The notes under the pieces: model-generated
What the model was told of the DNA's origin: nothing
What the model saw: only the letters and a program-made list of their open reading frames with translations
Databases searched by the model: none
Source: Nitrososphaerota archaeon
GTDB taxonomy: Archaea > Thermoproteota > Nitrososphaeria > Nitrososphaerales > Nitrosopumilaceae
NCBI GenBank assembly: GCA_021323705.1
Contig: JAJPKL010000023.1
Location: 22,718-86,717 of the forward strand
Direction: 5' to 3'
DNA length: 64,000 bases
Part shown: positions 1 to 9,110 of the stretch, piece after piece
How the letters are laid out: every line of letters starts with the position of its first letter
Position numbering within the stretch: the first letter of the stretch is position 1
Position numbers and translations under genes: made by a program

Positions 1-55
1 TATAGATTGTACAGTAGCCATATGCAGGCCAAGTAAAGGAGCTACTGTTATCTAG

Positions 56-808
56 CTATTTCTTATGTAGAAAAGAGCTCATTCTTTCTTCTCTTTCCTT
101 AGTTGCAAAACATTGAGCCCAAGAGTAAATTTCTAGTTTGAGTCCAGTATCTAAGCTCGTATCCATTCCCCTGTTTACCAACATCTTCGATATGCCAACT
201 GCAAAGTTGCTATTTTTTGCAACATTTTTTGCATATAATTTAGTTTCAGAGATCAGGTTTTCAGATGAAAAAACTTTGTTAACTAATCCCATCGACATTG
301 CCTCTTCTGCGTTAATTCTTCTACCTGAAAAAATCAAATCCTTTGCTCTTGCAGGTCCCACTATACGCAATAGTCTTTGCGTTCCGCCCCATCCCGGGCA
401 TATACCTAAGGTAACTTCGGGTTGTCCTAGTTGTGCATTGGATGATGCAAATCTTATATCGCAAGAAAGTGCTAGCTCGCAGCCTCCTCCAAGTGCGTAT
501 CCATTTATTGCTGCAATTACTGGTTTTTCCAGTTTTTCTATTTTGTTTAGAACTTCATGACCCCTAAGGGCATATTTTTCTGCCTCTGTGGGTCCAATCT
601 TACTCATATATTCAATGTCTGCTCCTGCGGAAAAGGCCTTTTGTCCAGCACCGGTAATTATAATCACTTTTGAAGAGTCCTTTTCCAATTCGTCTAAAAC
701 TGAGATAAACTCGTTCATTACTTCAAGGCTCATAGCATTTAGTTTATCTTCCCTGTTTATGGTGATCTGAATAACTTCATTCTCTTTTTTTACATTCAGG
801 TATTGCAT
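56..808 (-). CDS. Enoyl-CoA hydratase / 3-hydroxypropionyl-CoA dehydratase family
   Basis: A 250-residue crotonase-fold protein. It carries the oxyanion-hole stretch GAGQKAFSAGADI (about 53-65) and the two acidic residues of the family: E111 in ALGGGCELAL and E131 in QPEVTLG. The length is normal for a single-domain hydratase. In ammonia-oxidizing archaea a protein of this type serves the 3-hydroxypropionate/4-hydroxybutyrate CO2-fixation cycle, dehydrating 3-hydroxypropionyl-CoA and hydrating crotonyl-CoA. Assigning this copy to the cycle is inference; a role in other acyl-CoA chemistry is possible. It is transcribed away from the divergent transporter gene at 898. The ATG start is followed directly by a typical crotonase N-terminus. 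Confidence 0.85.
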   Translation of the reverse strand: MQYLNVKKENEVIQITINREDKLNAMSLEVMNEFISVLDELEKDSSKVIIITGAGQKAFSAGADIEYMSKIGPTEAEKYALRGHEVLNKIEKLEKPVIAAINGYALGGGCELALSCDIRFASSNAQLGQPEVTLGICPGWGGTQRLLRIVGPARAKDLIFSGRRINAEEAMSMGLVNKVFSSENLISETKLYAKNVAKNSNFAVGISKMLVNRGMDTSLDTGLKLEIYSWAQCFATKEREERMSSFLHKK

Positions 809-897
809 ACCAAAGAATTACGAGTCGGCAAATTAAACTTTAGAGTAAAAGGAAAATAGAAACCGAGTTATACGGCATTTCAAGCAATGGAATTGTT

Positions 898-1725
898 TTG
901 AATCCACTAGGCTTACTGCCTGCAATTGGTGCAGCAATATGTTGGGGAAGTTTTTTTGTTCCTGTCAGAAAGGTCAAAGTTGTTGACATTTGGCAATTAC
1001 AGGGAGCCACTGGAATAGGAGTTATCCTATTTGCCGTTCCGATTGGATTTTTGACAGGATTTCAAATTTTGCCATTTGGCCTGCTAAGCGGAGCTATATG
1101 GACAGCTGGAAATATCCTTGCACTTTATTCTGTGAGATTGATTGGGCTTTCCAGAACATCACCATTCCTTGCTGGATTTAGCATTTTAGTATCATTTTTG
1201 TGGGGAATTTTGTATTTTAATGAGAAATTCAATTACATGATTCTTGCAATAATTGCAATAGGGTTGCTACTTGGTGGGCTGGCCTTTATCTCAAACACAT
1301 CGAAAAATTTACCCATACGAAAGAGCGGGTACCTTATTGCAACGGCTTCAGGGCTCGTTGGCGGTTCTTACGTTGTTCCTCTTCAGGCTATCCATTCTCT
1401 TCAAGCCGGGTTCTTTTCTTCAAGTCTTGCTATTTTTGTAATAGGAATACCCTTGTTGCTGATTTCAAGAAGATTTACAAGGAAAGAAATGTTGGCAGGG
1501 GCTCTTTCGGGAGGTTTATTCAATATAGGAAGTTTGACTATTTTAATAGCTGTTGGACTGATTGGAATTACTGTTGCATATCCCATATCACAGACTGCAA
1601 CACTTTTTGCAATCTCTTGGGGAATTTTATATTTTAGAGAAATTGTTCATAAACAGAATATTCTCAGGGTTATAACTGGAAGTGGTCTGATCCTCTGTGG
1701 TGCTGCGCTCATTACACTTGCCTAG
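898..1725 (+). CDS. DMT-superfamily (EamA / sugar-uptake-like) membrane transporter
   Basis: A 275-residue, very hydrophobic protein with about ten predicted membrane segments in two similar halves, the drug/metabolite transporter layout. The N-terminal PAIGAAICWGSFFVPVRK and the second-half GLVGGSYVVPLQ resemble each other, as expected from internal duplication. The start is TTG at 898. The nearby ATG at 887 is in another frame and stops after four codons. The substrate cannot be read from the sequence; glucose/ribose-porter-like families share this look. It ends 39 bp before queC on the same strand. Confidence 0.75.
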   Translation: MNPLGLLPAIGAAICWGSFFVPVRKVKVVDIWQLQGATGIGVILFAVPIGFLTGFQILPFGLLSGAIWTAGNILALYSVRLIGLSRTSPFLAGFSILVSFLWGILYFNEKFNYMILAIIAIGLLLGGLAFISNTSKNLPIRKSGYLIATASGLVGGSYVVPLQAIHSLQAGFFSSSLAIFVIGIPLLLISRRFTRKEMLAGALSGGLFNIGSLTILIAVGLIGITVAYPISQTATLFAISWGILYFREIVHKQNILRVITGSGLILCGAALITLA

Positions 1726-1764
1726 TCAAGCAAATTTATTTGGTCAAGAATTACTGCACTCAAA

Positions 1765-2442
1765 TTGAAGGCAATTGTAGTTTTTAGTGGAGGCATAGAC
1801 TCGGTCTGTACTGTGGCTTATTTACAGAAAAAGTACGATATTTACGGAATCACGTTTTCATACGGCCAGAAGGCCAATCAAGAACTAAACATGGCTCGTT
1901 ATTTTTCTAAAATATTGAAATTTCAAGAACATAGGATAGTCAATATAGAGTTCATGAAGACTTTGTATGAAAAGACAAACGCACTGACATATTCAAAGAT
2001 GAGCATACCTTCCAAGTTTGACTATTCTATAGTGGTTCCAATACGAAATGCCGTTTTTCTTTCCATCGCTTCGGCTTGGGCATTTTCAAAAAGTGCAAAT
2101 CTAGTTGCATATGGCGCTCACAAAGATGACCGTAGATATCCAGACTGTAGACCAAGATTTGCCAAATTATTAGCAGAGTCGCTAAATGAAGGAGAAGTTG
2201 ATGGCATAAGAAAAGGTTTGAGAAAGAAGATAAAAATTTGGAGCCCCTTTATTGGAAATCTTTCTAAGAGCAATCTTCTCAAAATCGGCTATGATCTTCT
2301 TGGAGATGAGATATTCAAAACTTGGAGTTGTTATTCTCAGTCTAAAATCCAGTGTGGAGAGTGTGAATCTTGCAACAACAGAAAAATAGCTTTTGAACAA
2401 GCTGGTATGGCGGATAAAACAAGATATAGGTTTGAAGCCTAG
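1765..2442 (+). CDS. queC: 7-cyano-7-deazaguanine (preQ0) synthase QueC
   Basis: A 225-residue ATP-pyrophosphatase. The P-loop is SGGIDS at residues 8-13. A C-terminal zinc site is formed by C189, C197, C200 and C203 (CGECESC). QueC converts 7-carboxy-7-deazaguanine to preQ0, which in archaea is inserted into tRNA position 15 and becomes archaeosine. folE and queE lie just downstream on the other strand, which fits one pathway. The start is TTG, preceded by AT-rich sequence. Its TAG interlocks with the stop codon of the convergent gene at 2439. Confidence 0.92.
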   Translation: MKAIVVFSGGIDSVCTVAYLQKKYDIYGITFSYGQKANQELNMARYFSKILKFQEHRIVNIEFMKTLYEKTNALTYSKMSIPSKFDYSIVVPIRNAVFLSIASAWAFSKSANLVAYGAHKDDRRYPDCRPRFAKLLAESLNEGEVDGIRKGLRKKIKIWSPFIGNLSKSNLLKIGYDLLGDEIFKTWSCYSQSKIQCGECESCNNRKIAFEQAGMADKTRYRFEA

Positions 2443-2690
2443 ATTTTTAGTGCGGGTCGTCTAAATAAGAGCGGCCTTACTATCATATAGTATGCAAGAA
2501 ATGGTATTCCGACAATACCCCAAAAGATCCAGTTTGTCATGTCTTGACTAAAACCGAGTTTTGTAAAATAATCCATTGAATTTACTGCAACCAGTACTCC
2601 TACTGCCATTACAATAAAGAATTCAATCGCATACCATGCAAAGGCCGGCCATGAATCTTTTGGAACATGAACATTGTTATGTACGCCCAT
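2439..2690 (-). CDS. Small two-helix membrane protein, function unknown
   Basis: An 83-residue protein with a polar N-terminus (HNNVHVPKDSW) and two hydrophobic segments (about 18-36 and 52-72). It ends in a basic tail, RPLLFRRPALKI. It sits between queC and folE but does not look like a deazaguanine enzyme. The clean ATG start, helix pattern and tight packing against queC (4-bp stop overlap) support a real gene. I do not recognise the family. A small subunit of a membrane complex is one possibility but untested. Confidence 0.65.
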   Translation of the reverse strand: MGVHNNVHVPKDSWPAFAWYAIEFFIVMAVGVLVAVNSMDYFTKLGFSQDMTNWIFWGIVGIPFLAYYMIVRPLLFRRPALKI

Positions 2691-2730
2691 AACCGTCGTG
2701 AGTTGTATGTTATTATTTAATTTTTTAGAT

Positions 2731-3294
2731 TTATGCTATGTTCGAAGGGGAACGTCCGCTATAGATCATACTCAGAACGTCGGTTCTTGCTTCTTTTTTA
2801 TCGTATATTCCTCTTGATGCAATAGTTGTTACCAGTGCATCATTTCTTACACCGCGCATCTTCATACAAAGATGTTCTCCTTCTGCTATGACCAAAACTC
2901 CCTTTACTCCTTCTGAGTGCAATTCATCTGCGATATTTTTTGTGATTCTTTCCTGAATCTGCAGCCTTGCCGAGTATTTTTCTACTAAACGAACTAGTTT
3001 TGATATGCCAAATACCTTACCGTTTGGAGCATATGCTACTGTGATTTTTCCAAAAAATGGTAACATATGATGTTCACACATGGAATAAAATTGGATGTCT
3101 TTGGCTATAACAACATCAGAATCCTCAGAGAATTTTACTGAGAGTTCCGATTCTGCATCATATCCTTTGAAGATCTCTTCATACATGTCTGCTATTCTAC
3201 TTGGGGTATCTGCTAATCCTTCTCTTGTCGGATCCTCTCCTATTTCAGCGATTAGTTCGCGAATTAATTTTTTCACTCTTTCTTTATTCATCAT
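2731..3294 (-). CDS. folE: GTP cyclohydrolase I (FolE)
   Basis: A 187-residue FolE1. The zinc and active-site motif SMCEHHMLPF has C73, H75 and H76, and a second cysteine lies near residue 144 in GEHLCMKMRG. KLVRLVEKYSARLQIQERIT is the family signature helix. The enzyme makes dihydroneopterin triphosphate from GTP, the first step to 7-deazaguanine (archaeosine) and pterins. The start overlaps the stop of queE by 3 bases, indicating translation from one mRNA. Confidence 0.93.
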   Translation of the reverse strand: MMNKERVKKLIRELIAEIGEDPTREGLADTPSRIADMYEEIFKGYDAESELSVKFSEDSDVVIAKDIQFYSMCEHHMLPFFGKITVAYAPNGKVFGISKLVRLVEKYSARLQIQERITKNIADELHSEGVKGVLVIAEGEHLCMKMRGVRNDALVTTIASRGIYDKKEARTDVLSMIYSGRSPSNIA

Positions 3295-4004
3295 GGAGCT
3301 CCTATGAATTTGTGCAACTGAGGTACAATACGTACTTCTTTATAATAAATATGAACTGCATCATAAAAGTCAAGAAGCTGTTTCAAATCAGGTTCTGCTA
3401 TTCCATATGTAGGCTGTATTATAAATCCTGCAATCTGAGTCTTCATCGGAATATCAAAAATGCTCTTGAGAAGATTTTTGAATTGTTCAAGTCTAGTTCT
3501 TGAACTTACAACTATTTTGATATATGTTATTTTACCAGAATCAGTAGCAAGTTTTAAACATTGTAATTCATTTTCCAAAAGTTTAGAATAATGAGCTTGG
3601 TCTACAAATTCAGAGTCAGGTGTTTTGAATTCGATTTTAACGACATCAAAATATGGCAAAACCTGAGCAAATTTTACAGAATCAAAACATGAAGATTCTA
3701 GATATGTCATGATCTTCTTTTGTTGTACAAATTTTGCCAATTCAGATACTGCATCAGATTGAACAAGCGGATCTCCTCCAGTGAAATTGACCTTGTATGT
3801 ATTTTTTATTAGGTTGTTTTCAATTAGCTTCTTTGCGTCATCAATTTGATACTCTTTTCCAGACGACATGGGCAACGACTCTTTTGTATCACAGTAGTAA
3901 CATTTGAAGGGGCACCCTGCCAGCCTGACAAAAAGGGTCTTGGTGCCGTAGAGAATTCCTTCTCCTTCTATTGAAGTAAATATTTCATACAGTCGTACTT
4001 TCAA
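3291..4004 (-). CDS. queE: 7-carboxy-7-deazaguanine synthase QueE (radical SAM)
   Basis: A 237-residue radical SAM enzyme with the cluster motif C31-x3-C35-x2-C38 (GCPFKCYYCDT). The N-terminal YEIFTSIEGEG is typical of QueE, and NFTGGDPLVQ corresponds to the SAM-binding GGE-like motif. It converts carboxy-tetrahydropterin to 7-carboxy-7-deazaguanine, upstream of QueC. The start is TTG at 4004, chosen because KVRLYEIF follows at once. It is the first gene of a queE-folE operon. QueD, the enzyme between FolE and QueE, is not in this window. Confidence 0.9.
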   Translation of the reverse strand: MKVRLYEIFTSIEGEGILYGTKTLFVRLAGCPFKCYYCDTKESLPMSSGKEYQIDDAKKLIENNLIKNTYKVNFTGGDPLVQSDAVSELAKFVQQKKIMTYLESSCFDSVKFAQVLPYFDVVKIEFKTPDSEFVDQAHYSKLLENELQCLKLATDSGKITYIKIVVSSRTRLEQFKNLLKSIFDIPMKTQIAGFIIQPTYGIAEPDLKQLLDFYDAVHIYYKEVRIVPQLHKFIGAP

Positions 4005-4087
4005 GTGTTCGATCTCTGTTTATTCATTATTTATTTAATTGGATTCTATGATGAACATATTTTACCAAAACGATTTATCTGATTAAT

Positions 4088-4092
4088 GGAGG
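4088..4092 (+). promoter_or_regulatory. Ribosome binding site GGAGG before the NHL protein
   Basis: GGAGG lies 10 bases before the GTG codon at 4103 and supports that start. Clear Shine-Dalgarno sites are uncommon in this window, where most genes look leaderless. Confidence 0.55.
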
Positions 4093-4102
4093 AAATCACA
4101 TA

Positions 4103-6466
4103 GTGAGAAAAACAATTTTTTTGCTTGTTATTATAGCTGCTGTGATTTTTATCAGCTATCAACAAGCAGATGCCGTGACCATAAGTGCTGTTCCCAAATC
4201 TTCTGTTTTTGGTCCAAATGATTGGATAATTGTGAATATCAAAATTCAAGGATTTCATGGCGGTCCTGTATCTTGGATAGCTCATAGACCAGATAATTCT
4301 ACAATATCAGGTAATCTTACCCAAGTAAAATCAGATGGAACCTTTACACAACAGATAGTGAGAAATGCGTTTGACAATTATTTCGGCAATTGGTCTATAA
4401 ACTACCGCTATGACAATGTAAATCAAACAGTTAATTTCAAGGTAAATCCCATTGTGTTAAATGTTTTCACTGACAAAGATACCTATTATGAGCCAAATGT
4501 AATGCATGTTAACATTACCACGTCATATTACATACCGGTTGCAAATCAAGCAGAATTTTTCCATCTAAATTTTTATGATCAAAAAGGAAATATTGTAAGT
4601 GACATTCCGCAAATTGATATAAGAGCTTTTCAACGTAGTGTAATTTTCAATTTTCATATGATAGGATTAGCAGACTATCATCCGCCTGGACTGTACAAAC
4701 TGAAGATCCAGTATTATAATACGATAAAAGAAGTACCATTTCTTTTAGGCAAATATTCTGAGCTCATGCTAGTATCTTCGCACACAGATAAGAGTACGTA
4801 CCAAGTAGGAGATGTGATTAATCTAGCACTTTCAGTCACTAGAGTTACACAGTCAGAAGGTACCTTGAAAATAACGGATCCGTCTGGAAATGTCATCACC
4901 CGACAATTCCAAGTATTTTCTGTACATACACCTTTGGTGTTGAACGGTATAACAAAGAGTATCGGCACATATAGCTATGTAATACAATATGCAGGAGTTA
5001 GCAATTCAGGTTCGTTCAATGTAATCGCAAGTCCAAGAACATTGCCTAACATTGAATTTGGCATATTTCCTGATAAATTCAACTACAGACCTGGAGATAT
5101 AATTCACCTTAAAATTCATACATCAGAGATAGTTGCAAATTCAGTAAACCTTTGGGTGATAGACCCAAATGGTGTAGAATATCCCAGAAAATCGTTATCA
5201 ATGACAACACTTGATACAATACTGCCGTACAAGATAGGCAAGAACTATACAACTGGACATTGGGAAATTTATGCAGATTATGACGGAATAATTAGAAATG
5301 CATCCTTTGATATCAAGGGATCACCGGTTGGCGAAAATGAGTTATTGAACGCTAATCAATTCAGCATACCAAAGTTTGTTTCCTATTTTGGTACGTCAAC
5401 CTCTTTTAATGATCCAACTGGAATAGCTATAGATTCAGATAATGATGTTTATGTTGTTGATTCCGGTAATTCTCAAATAAAAAAATTTGATTCTAACGGA
5501 AAATTACTAGTATCTTGGGGAAGCGCAGGGTCAGGTAACGGTCAATTTATTCACTCAAATGGAATTTTTGTTGGAAAAAAGTATGTCTATGTAGCAGACA
5601 CTGGGAATGCAAGAATCCAGATGTTTGACAAGCAAGGTAATTTCATTTATGCGTGGGGAGGTTATGGAGATGAACATGGTATGTTCCATATACCAGTAGG
5701 ATTATCTGAAGATGTCGGGCGCTATCTATTTGTTGTAGATTCTGGAAGAGATACCATACAGATATTCAATACAGAGCGTCAGTATACTGATCAGATAAGA
5801 CCCCTGCTCACAGATGGAGCTAATTTTACATCACTTAATGACATTTCCTTTGATGCAAAGAATGATTTCTATATCTCTTCGTCTGATAATAAAATATTGA
5901 AGTTTTCAGACATTGGAGATTTCATAAACTTTTTTGGCTCTAGTGGAACCGAGAATGGCAGATTCAACAACCCCACCGCAATAGCCATAGATGCAAAGGA
6001 CAATTTTTATGTTGCAGATACCAATAATCATAGAATTCAGAAATTTGATTCCTATGGAAATTTTCTTCTAAGTTGGGGTTCGGAAGGAACTTTAGCTGGT
6101 CAATTTGAAGAGCCGATTGGACTTGCAACAGATTCTTTAGGAAATATCTATGTCGTAGACAAGAAAAATGACAATATACAAAAATTTTCTCTATATGGAA
6201 CGGAAAGTCGCACTGTACCTCATTGGGTTAGAGAAAGAATACTTTGGTGGTCTGAAAAAGCATTAGGCAAAGACGAGTTTGTATTGGCAGTGAAATTCAT
6301 GATAAATCAAGGTTTGATAAATGCCACTATAACAAATGACACATCAACAGATGTTCCTGATTGGATAAAAAATGTGGCTAATTGGTGGGCAACGGGTCAG
6401 ATTGACGACAAAACGCTTGCTACTAGTCTTCAGTACCTTATTTCAAAAGGAATCTTTAGAATTTAA
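4103..6466 (+). CDS. Secreted NHL beta-propeller protein with C-terminal WW-type repeats
   Basis: A 787-residue exported protein. Signal peptide at residues 1-24, ending near ADA. Residues about 25-410 contain Ig-like beta modules, each with DKxxYxxGD-type motifs (for example HTDKSTYQVGDVI and FPDKFNYRPGDII). Residues about 425-700 are NHL repeats of the form GIAIDSDNDVYVVDSGNSQIKKF, probably a six-bladed propeller. Two final repeats carry VPHWVRERILWW and VPDWIKNVANWW, a motif seen in many exported thaumarchaeal proteins. No membrane anchor is visible at the C-terminus. The role is likely cell-surface binding or scaffolding; ligand unknown. GTG start with upstream GGAGG. Confidence 0.8.
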   Translation: MRKTIFLLVIIAAVIFISYQQADAVTISAVPKSSVFGPNDWIIVNIKIQGFHGGPVSWIAHRPDNSTISGNLTQVKSDGTFTQQIVRNAFDNYFGNWSINYRYDNVNQTVNFKVNPIVLNVFTDKDTYYEPNVMHVNITTSYYIPVANQAEFFHLNFYDQKGNIVSDIPQIDIRAFQRSVIFNFHMIGLADYHPPGLYKLKIQYYNTIKEVPFLLGKYSELMLVSSHTDKSTYQVGDVINLALSVTRVTQSEGTLKITDPSGNVITRQFQVFSVHTPLVLNGITKSIGTYSYVIQYAGVSNSGSFNVIASPRTLPNIEFGIFPDKFNYRPGDIIHLKIHTSEIVANSVNLWVIDPNGVEYPRKSLSMTTLDTILPYKIGKNYTTGHWEIYADYDGIIRNASFDIKGSPVGENELLNANQFSIPKFVSYFGTSTSFNDPTGIAIDSDNDVYVVDSGNSQIKKFDSNGKLLVSWGSAGSGNGQFIHSNGIFVGKKYVYVADTGNARIQMFDKQGNFIYAWGGYGDEHGMFHIPVGLSEDVGRYLFVVDSGRDTIQIFNTERQYTDQIRPLLTDGANFTSLNDISFDAKNDFYISSSDNKILKFSDIGDFINFFGSSGTENGRFNNPTAIAIDAKDNFYVADTNNHRIQKFDSYGNFLLSWGSEGTLAGQFEEPIGLATDSLGNIYVVDKKNDNIQKFSLYGTESRTVPHWVRERILWWSEKALGKDEFVLAVKFMINQGLINATITNDTSTDVPDWIKNVANWWATGQIDDKTLATSLQYLISKGIFRI

Positions 6467-6675
6467 GAAGCGATTTGTGGTATTTTTCTAGCAAATAATC
6501 CTGCAATGAATATCATCACGCCAAGGATTCCTATTAGGCTTCCAATAAACTCTATAGTATCACTAAGATCTGGCACTATTGGAGCAAGAAATACAGCAAG
6601 TATTGCGCCCACCACAATCATTGGAATGCCTATACCTATTGAGATCTGCTTTGATGCCATACGATGTGCTGCCAT
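6463..6675 (-). CDS. Small two-helix membrane protein
   Basis: A 70-residue protein with two hydrophobic helices (about 10-31 and 42-62) and a short basic tail. The helices are Gly/Ile-rich (SIGIGIPMIVVGAIL, IGSLIGILGVMIF). The stop codon overlaps that of the NHL gene by 4 bp (TTAA). Family not recognised; no catalytic motif. Confidence 0.6.
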   Translation of the reverse strand: MAAHRMASKQISIGIGIPMIVVGAILAVFLAPIVPDLSDTIEFIGSLIGILGVMIFIAGLFARKIPQIAS

Positions 6676-6746
6676 TAAAAATCTATATGAATTTTATGGA
6701 ATTTTCATCAGATAAAGGGTCAATTTTAGAAACTATAGGAATTCGA

Positions 6747-7913
6747 TCAGTCTCTACCGTGTTTTTCCTTTTCTGATTTTTTTGTATTTTGATGGTTTTT
6801 TTCATGATCATTATTTTTTGAGTCATGTTCTTGCGTTACATTGTAGTTTTGGTGTGTTGGTGGTGTAGGTGTTGATACTGTAGTGTTCTCAGATGGAGGT
6901 GTTGGTGGTGTAGGTGTTGATACTGTAGTGTTCTCAGATGGAGGTGTTGGTGGTGTAGGTGTTGATACTGTAGTGTTCTCAGATGGAGGTGTTGATACCT
7001 CTGCGACCCTTTCAGCCAGTTTTGCTTTTTGGTAAGTTTGGATAATTTTTATTAGATTTATTGCTTGGTCAACTTTTCCTTCTGCTACTAAATGCTTAAG
7101 CTCTGCCACCATGTCTTGGGGGCTACTGTTTATAGTAATATTCGAGTTATTTACAGTAGTATGAGGCTGGTTTGTCGGCATAGTGTTTTTTGGTACATTA
7201 AACTGTGTAGCGTTGTCTGGTTTGGTGTTATTATACTGAGTAGCATTATTTTGTTGTACAATATTAGATTGTGTTACATTTAGCTGTGCGATCTGTTTTT
7301 CTGTGAAATCTTTTGCTCTTTGTGAAATTTTTTCTTGTGCAGCTTCAGTAAGTGAATTGTGTGTAGCAGCAACAAAATCGTTAGCACTTTGAATTTGTTT
7401 TGAAGCATCGTCAAGGTTTCCTGAATCAATGTCTTGGTTTGCGCTTTGGAGCATTTCATCAAAGTTTGTAAAATTGATATTCACATTATTTTGTAGTGCA
7501 ATAGATTTTAGGAGGTTCCCCATATTTTCGAGCCTTATTATTTCACCTCGTAATTGATTTATCTCTGCTCTCTGTTGATCATTTGATGTTGATGTTGCAT
7601 TAAGCGAATTTATTTTATCATTTGTTTCCTTGAAAAACTTCATGGCTGCAAGAAAATGTTGTTTAGCAGCACTAACATCTTGCTGAGACACAGCCTGTGA
7701 TAATGCGTCAGTTTCATTGGAGCCTTGCTTGTAAAGCTGGTTAATGTCATCAGTCACATTATTAATTTGTGATATAGTAACCCCAAGGTTATCTCTTGCC
7801 TGAATTGCAATATTGAGTAGAGTATCTAGTTGGGGATCGGCATAGGACTTCATAGGAATAACAGAGATCATCGTTCCAACCAAAATTAAGAGAAATATTG
7901 ATGATATCCTCAT
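6747..7913 (-). CDS. Secreted coiled-coil protein with Ser/Thr/Pro tandem repeats
   Basis: A 388-residue protein with signal peptide (1-25, ending SYA). Residues about 26-210 are helical and Gln/Asn-rich, probably coiled coil. About 210-265 is an Asn/Thr-rich segment with many N-x-S/T sequons. A short helix (about 268-305) leads into three identical 15-residue units PPSENTTVSTPTPPT and a very charged, His/Lys-rich end. The pattern suggests a glycosylated stalk-like surface protein. The start overlaps the upstream gene's stop by 4 bp, so the two are translationally coupled. No homologous family recognised. Confidence 0.7.
   Translation of the reverse strand: MRISSIFLLILVGTMISVIPMKSYADPQLDTLLNIAIQARDNLGVTISQINNVTDDINQLYKQGSNETDALSQAVSQQDVSAAKQHFLAAMKFFKETNDKINSLNATSTSNDQQRAEINQLRGEIIRLENMGNLLKSIALQNNVNINFTNFDEMLQSANQDIDSGNLDDASKQIQSANDFVAATHNSLTEAAQEKISQRAKDFTEKQIAQLNVTQSNIVQQNNATQYNNTKPDNATQFNVPKNTMPTNQPHTTVNNSNITINSSPQDMVAELKHLVAEGKVDQAINLIKIIQTYQKAKLAERVAEVSTPPSENTTVSTPTPPTPPSENTTVSTPTPPTPPSENTTVSTPTPPTHQNYNVTQEHDSKNNDHEKNHQNTKKSEKEKHGRD
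6856..6990. repeat. Three perfect 45-bp tandem repeats inside the secreted protein gene
   Basis: Units at 6856-6900, 6901-6945 and 6946-6990 are identical at the base level and encode three copies of a 15-residue Pro/Ser/Thr unit. Base-level identity implies recent expansion or ongoing slippage, so copy number probably varies between strains. Confidence 0.9.
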
Positions 7914-9022
7914 TGTCTATCCTCCTCAACTTTTTGTAATTTTATTAGATTTTGTTGATCTACTTTTTCTATTTCGACAACTCCTTCCCTTTCTAATCGT
8001 TTTACCGCTCTCCATGTTGTGGTACGCGGCAAAAGGAATTTCTTGCGAAGTTCGCTTTCAAAAACTCTTCCTCCCTTTTCAGAGATAAATGCGATGATTT
8101 CCTTGTCTTCTTGTCGGAGCTCTGGTTTTAGTCTGAAGATTGTCTCTTTGTCTGGAGGGGTATAGTTATTCTGTGGGATTTGTGGTACTGGAATTTCTTT
8201 TGTGACAGTCTTTGTTCTTCTTAGTATAATGAATACAGTCGTTCCTGCTGCAGCGGCTCCGGCCGCAACCAAAATTGGAGTTGTGTTGGTATCTTCGGAT
8301 GGTTTTGGTGTAGAAAGGGCAGTTTGTTGCTCCTGTACGGCTAGATTTTTAGCATCGTTTGCTAGCGCTTCTGCATCAGAATACCTTCCTTGATTGAAAG
8401 CTGTATTTGCTTCATCTAGTTTTTCAGAAGCAAGTGGCGTCTTTATGTTCTCAGAGTTTACTGTATTAATGAAATCTCGAGCTTTTTGAATTGACAAGGT
8501 TGCGGTCTGACTAGTTCCTAATACTCCAAATATGTAGCTGATATCTGCAGGACCGCTTGGAAGCGAGATTAGAGATTGTCCGTCTACAACTTGTAAGTTT
8601 GATGGTGTTGTACTCATACCTACAATTACGGTATTTGCAGGCAAAAGCACAGAATAATCAATAGGAGAATCTACTCGAAATGTCCATGTCTTTCCATTTT
8701 TGGAAACGAGATCGGGTGTATCATAGTCCACTTTAATTGAAGAAGCCCCAAGAGTTTCAATGTCTGCATTATTTCCGTTCATTTTGCTTGAAAGCAACGT
8801 ACCATTTTGATCTCGTATAACGAGGTTCTCAGTAGTGTTTCCATATAGGCCAAGTACAAAATCAGGAGATTGTGGATCTACATCGCTTTGATAGAAGACA
8901 TGCGTAGTGCCATCTGCATAAATGGTAAATTCAAGCGCCTTGGATGAGCTTAGTGCATACTGGATACATGAGCAAAAAGCAAGTGAAAAAAGGCAGACAG
9001 CAATAATTGGAGCCTTTAGCAT
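7910..9022 (-). CDS. Membrane-anchored winged-helix regulator with extracytoplasmic sensor
   Basis: About 370 residues from the ATG at 9022. The frame stays open to 9106, but the best signal peptide (MLKAPIIAVCLFSLAFCS) starts at 9022. The exported part has a beta-rich segment, then a helical segment with ARDFINTVNSEN and DEANTAFNQGRYSDAEALA. A transmembrane helix (TPILVAAGAAAAGTTVFIIL) precedes a cytoplasmic winged helix (RQEDKEIIAFISEKGGRVFE to VVEIEKVDQQNLIKLQ). This layout suggests a one-component sensor that binds DNA while held in the membrane. It is coupled to the downstream secreted protein, a plausible target or partner. Confidence 0.75.
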   Translation of the reverse strand: MLKAPIIAVCLFSLAFCSCIQYALSSSKALEFTIYADGTTHVFYQSDVDPQSPDFVLGLYGNTTENLVIRDQNGTLLSSKMNGNNADIETLGASSIKVDYDTPDLVSKNGKTWTFRVDSPIDYSVLLPANTVIVGMSTTPSNLQVVDGQSLISLPSGPADISYIFGVLGTSQTATLSIQKARDFINTVNSENIKTPLASEKLDEANTAFNQGRYSDAEALANDAKNLAVQEQQTALSTPKPSEDTNTTPILVAAGAAAAGTTVFIILRRTKTVTKEIPVPQIPQNNYTPPDKETIFRLKPELRQEDKEIIAFISEKGGRVFESELRKKFLLPRTTTWRAVKRLEREGVVEIEKVDQQNLIKLQKVEEDRQ

Positions 9023-9110
9023 TGCTGTCAGGATATAAGTAATCCTTACAAAAAGCATTGCTTCTGCTGGCGCTTCTGCTTGGATCACCGAGATTTGCTG
9101 GTACATTCTT

